DNA of 64,000 nucleotides, taken from assembly GCA_016124205.1 (NCBI GenBank), contig WGOD01000001.1, forward strand, positions 62,001-126,000, read 5' to 3'. A model generated the notes under the pieces. That model searched no databases and had not been told where the DNA came from. It saw only the letters and a list, made by a program, of their open reading frames with translations. This document shows, one piece after another, positions 60,469 to 64,000 of this stretch. Every line of letters starts with the position of its first letter. The first letter of the stretch is position 1. The translations under genes were made by a program, and so were the position numbers. The DNA comes from Alphaproteobacteria bacterium (GTDB lineage Bacteria > Pseudomonadota > Alphaproteobacteria > Caulobacterales > Maricaulaceae).

Positions 60469-62937
60469 CTAGCGGCGCAGGCGCAGCGTCACACCATAGG
60501 TGCGCGGGTCGCCCGGATAGCCGTTCAGGCTGCCCGGCTGACCAACGGAGCTGAACTCGCCGACAAGGTATTCTTCGTCGGCCAGATTGCGGCCCCAGAA
60601 CTGCAGACCCCAGCTCTCGTCCTCGGCACCGAAGCCGAACGAGCCGTTGAACAGGGTGATGGCTTCCTGCTGCTTGCGCGGGTCGAGATCGCCGCCGAGA
60701 TTGCGCTCGGAGGAGTAGAAGACTTCGCCGCGAACGAAACCGCCCCAGTTGTTGCCCAGCGGGAAGAACCAGGTACCGGTTGCCGTCGCGGTGGTTTCCG
60801 CGGCGCCGGCCAGGTTGCGGCCCGACAGGTCCTGCGTGCCCGAAATCAGACACTGGGACGACGTGTTGAGGTCGTCGCAGGGGGCGTTGGTGTAGGTTTC
60901 ATACTCGGCATCGAACAGGTGCGTGACGCCGCCCGTGAAGAGGAAGGCTTCGCTCGGACGCCACATGGTTTCGATTTCGACGCCGCGGACGAGAACCTCA
61001 CCGGCGTTGTCGAGCACGAAGGCCGTGCCGTTGAAGTTGTTCGACTGGAAGTCTTCCAGGGTCTGGTGGAAGGCGGCGATGTCGAGACGCATCGTGTTGT
61101 CGAACAGCGTCGTCTTCAGGCCGATCTCATAGTTGGTCGAGATTTCCGGATCGAACTCCAGCGCATTCGCAATGGCCGCCGTCGAGGAGACGTTGAAGCC
61201 ACCGGCCTTATAACCGGTCGAGTAGCTGGCGTAGATGTTCACATTGTCCGAGACGTCATAGGACAGAATGATGTTGCCCGACGTGTTGTCCTCGGAACGG
61301 GCCGACGCGTAGTCCGGCGCCGGCGGCGAGAACTGCAGCGGGGTCAGGCCGAGCAGCGGGTTCACGTTCGGGTCGGTCGAACCGGCCGCGGCAGCGGCCT
61401 GGGCCTGAGCGGCAGCAGCCGGGTTCGCGGCGATGTTCGCCGGGGTCGGCGGCAGGCCGGTCAGCTGGAAGAAGACCGTCGCAAAGATCTGCTGGAAGCC
61501 GATCTGCACGAAATCAAGCGCCGAGAACGGGTCGTTGACGTTCAGGTCGGCGTCGATCGTCTTGTCTTCTTCGGTGTAGCGCAGACCCGCGGTGACCGTG
61601 AAGCGATCCGTGACGTGCCAGTCGATCTGACCGAACAGCGACCAGCTCTCCGTCGTCAGCGCATAGTCTTCCTGACGACCCTGACCCGCCGCGAGGAAGG
61701 TGCCGTTGGGAACGCCGAGACCGCCTTCAAGTGCAGTGATCGCGCCGCCCGAAACCAGATCCGCGAACGGACGCAGGTCGTTACCGTAGCGGGTGATGTC
61801 CTGGTGGCTCATCGATTGATCGAAGAAGTACGCACCCACGAGCCAGTCGACCATGTTGTCGCCGGTCGAGGTCAGGCGGAATTCCTGGGTGAAGGTGTCG
61901 TACTGCGTGTCGAGCGCACGGGTGCGGGACAGATCGACGTCGGTGAAGTCGGCGTCGATCTCGTTGTCATCGCGGAAGTAGCGATAGGCCGTGATCGACG
62001 TCAGCTGGAAACCGTCGAAATCGACATCGACCTGGCCGGAGAGGCCGCGCGTGTCGATCTGGGTGTTCACCGGCGAATTGGTGGCAACCTGACGGTTGTA
62101 CGGATTGGCCGGAAGCACAGTGCCGCCGAGTGCATTGAGCGCTCCGGCGTTCTGCGGCAGGTGGAAGGAGAAGGGCGCGGCGCAGCAATTCTCGTCCACA
62201 ATGCCGTAGTCGCCGATCAGGCGAACCGAGACGTTCTCGCCGAGGTCGGCGGCGAACTGGCCGCGGAAGCTCCAGCGGTCACGGTTGTTCAGCGTGCCGC
62301 CGGTGGAAACGTTGTCGAGGAAGCCGTCACGCGTGTTGCGGTTGAAGTCGAAGCGGACCGCAGCATTGCCGTCCATGACCGGGCCGGTGACGGTGCCGCG
62401 GAAGATGCGGCCGTCATAGTTCGAAACCGTCACTTCGCCGACGGCGCCGAATTCATATTCCGGTGCGCGGGTGATGAAGTGAACCACGCCGGCCGGAGAG
62501 TTCTTGCCGAACAGGGTCGATTGCGGGCCGCGCAGGACTTCCACGCGTTCCAGCGACAGGAAGTCGTTGATCGCGGCGCCCTGACGCGAGCGGTAAACGT
62601 TGTCGACGAAGATGGCGACCGACGGCTCGAGGCCGACGTTATCGGCGGACGTACCCAGACCGCGGATCGCGAATTCCGTCACGCCGGAGCGCGAGAACTG
62701 CGACACGCGCAGGGACGGAACGAGCTGTTGCAGATCGCGAACGTCGCGGATCTGGCCAAGTTCGAGCTGTTCTTCCGGAACCGCGGAAACCGCAACCGGG
62801 GTTTCCTGCAGCGTTTGCTCGCGGCGTTGCGCCGTCACCGTGATGGTGTCGACCTGCGCCGCGGCGATGTCCGAGATGACGAGGCTGGCGCCAAGCGCCG
62901 TGGATGCCAATGCGATGGCGCGGATTGAAGACTTCAT
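60469..62937 (-). CDS. TonB-dependent receptor
   Basis: Signal peptide; DTITVTAQRREQTLQETPVAVSAV; VEVLRGPQSTLFGKNSPAGVVHFIT plug; C-terminal beta-barrel ending YGVTLRLRR. Confidence 0.95.
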   Translation of the reverse strand: MKSSIRAIALASTALGASLVISDIAAAQVDTITVTAQRREQTLQETPVAVSAVPEEQLELGQIRDVRDLQQLVPSLRVSQFSRSGVTEFAIRGLGTSADNVGLEPSVAIFVDNVYRSRQGAAINDFLSLERVEVLRGPQSTLFGKNSPAGVVHFITRAPEYEFGAVGEVTVSNYDGRIFRGTVTGPVMDGNAAVRFDFNRNTRDGFLDNVSTGGTLNNRDRWSFRGQFAADLGENVSVRLIGDYGIVDENCCAAPFSFHLPQNAGALNALGGTVLPANPYNRQVATNSPVNTQIDTRGLSGQVDVDFDGFQLTSITAYRYFRDDNEIDADFTDVDLSRTRALDTQYDTFTQEFRLTSTGDNMVDWLVGAYFFDQSMSHQDITRYGNDLRPFADLVSGGAITALEGGLGVPNGTFLAAGQGRQEDYALTTESWSLFGQIDWHVTDRFTVTAGLRYTEEDKTIDADLNVNDPFSALDFVQIGFQQIFATVFFQLTGLPPTPANIAANPAAAAQAQAAAAAGSTDPNVNPLLGLTPLQFSPPAPDYASARSEDNTSGNIILSYDVSDNVNIYASYSTGYKAGGFNVSSTAAIANALEFDPEISTNYEIGLKTTLFDNTMRLDIAAFHQTLEDFQSNNFNGTAFVLDNAGEVLVRGVEIETMWRPSEAFLFTGGVTHLFDAEYETYTNAPCDDLNTSSQCLISGTQDLSGRNLAGAAETTATATGTWFFPLGNNWGGFVRGEVFYSSERNLGGDLDPRKQQEAITLFNGSFGFGAEDESWGLQFWGRNLADEEYLVGEFSSVGQPGSLNGYPGDPRTYGVTLRLRR

Positions 62938-63123
62938 GTCACTCCCCCTGAGACGCCGGGATCCCGTCCGGCGTGTTTGGTTTATCGACGCATAACACCA
63001 TCGTTTGATCCCGGTGTCAGTAGCGAACGCGCAACAGGCGAACAACGAATAACCGTTGCACTTTGCCGGTGTTCGTCGTGACACTGGAACCTCAACAACC
63101 GGTAACCGGAACTGGGGGAGACG

Positions 63124-64000
63124 ATGGTTCTAAGGATTCTGGGTGGTGTTCTGCTGGCCGCAGTCGTGGCCGTAACCGCCATAGCAGCATGGTTTTTCCG
63201 CCCCTGGTCGGAGTATTCTCCGGCTGAAATCCAGCGGCTTTCAGATCCGGCAGATTTCACCGAAACCTTCCAGACGATGGATTCGATCTTTCCGTACCGG
63301 ACCATCGAAGCCACCAGTCCCGAACCGCTTGATGGTGCATCGCAGCCGCTTGACGTCACCTATGAGTGGGGCGGCGAGGCGCGGACACTGGACCAGTATC
63401 TGGATGAATCGCGTTCCCTTGGCCTTGTCGTGCTGCACAATGGCGAGCTGGTTCACGAGCGTTATCTGAACGGGGCCAATGCCGGAACGCGGCTGACGTC
63501 CTGGTCGGTCGCCAAGAGTTTCGTCGCGACGATGATCGCGATGGCGATGGAAGAGGGGCGGATCGAGTCGCTCGACCAGCTGGCGCAGGAATTCGCACCG
63601 CAATACGAAGGCAGCCCGATGGGCGAGACCAGCCTGCGGCATCTCCTGATGATGTCGGCGGGCGTGGATTTCAACGAAGACTATTCCGGTCCCGATTCAG
63701 ACATCCGGCCGCTCTTCTTCAACACCTTCATCCTGGGCCGCAGCGTCGACGAACAGATCGCGCAGATCGAACGCAATCGCGAGCCGGGCCAGGACCTGCA
63801 CTATACGAGCCCGAACACGCACGTGCTCGGTGCCGTGCTGCGCGGAATCTACGGCGAGACTCTCGCCGCGATCACGCAGCAGGAAATCTGGGCGCCGCTG
63901 CACATGTCGAGCGATGCCTACTGGTCGCAGAATGTCGAAGGCGATCGCGCAGAGGCGATCGGATATTGCTGCCTCAATGCGACCACCCGCGACTATGCGA
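63124..64000 (+). CDS. Serine hydrolase (class C beta-lactamase-like), truncated by window end
   Basis: Hand-read frame open to the window end: TSWSVAKSFVATMIAMAMEEGRIESLDQL (SxxK), HYTSPNTHVLGAVL (YxN-like). Confidence 0.9.
   Translation, partial: MVLRILGGVLLAAVVAVTAIAAWFFRPWSEYSPAEIQRLSDPADFTETFQTMDSIFPYRTIEATSPEPLDGASQPLDVTYEWGGEARTLDQYLDESRSLGLVVLHNGELVHERYLNGANAGTRLTSWSVAKSFVATMIAMAMEEGRIESLDQLAQEFAPQYEGSPMGETSLRHLLMMSAGVDFNEDYSGPDSDIRPLFFNTFILGRSVDEQIAQIERNREPGQDLHYTSPNTHVLGAVLRGIYGETLAAITQQEIWAPLHMSSDAYWSQNVEGDRAEAIGYCCLNATTRDYA

Noticed and set aside
60919-62928. 669-aa plus-strand ORF antisense to the TonB-dependent receptor
   Set aside because: The receptor reading is domain-supported; the antisense frame is a GC artefact.

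Overview
The window is a GC-rich, gene-dense alphaproteobacterial chromosome segment with about 60 credible genes. MipZ, DivK and PleD, together with a holdfast-type (hfs) polysaccharide locus, point to a dimorphic, prosthecate Caulobacterales/Hyphomonadaceae/Maricaulaceae-like organism; this placement is inferred. Most of the window is core genome: panC, mipZ, phasin, clpS-clpA, dinB, divK-pleD, rpmG, rnr-topA-dprA-plsY-pyrC-pyrB, ruvX and gatC/A/B. The most system-like region is about 46.4-57.8 kb. It carries Wza-like export (HfsD), polysaccharide co-polymerase (HfsA), a CpsD-like ATPase with a degenerate P-loop (HfsB), polymerase (HfsC), deacetylase (HfsH), GT2 (HfsG), flippase (HfsF), a FemAB/CelD-type acyltransferase (HfsK-like), a Tat/lipoprotein glycoside-hydrolase-like protein and a polyprenyl-phosphate sugar transferase (HfsE). 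The hydrolase-like gene, coupled to the HfsK-like gene, is the part I do not recognise from canonical hfs loci and is the best candidate for an undescribed component. Other notable items are a phasin with an N-terminal histone-like Ala/Lys/Pro extension and a second SD-preceded internal start, an undecad-repeat acidic lipoprotein, two small membrane proteins coupled inside the gatA-gatB operon, two palindromic intergenic repeat elements, a three-copy 20-bp phased repeat before a possibly structured leader, and three convergent gene pairs that share one CTAG as both stop codons. I found no tRNA, rRNA, CRISPR or transposase. All product calls come from reading motifs by eye, without database searches.
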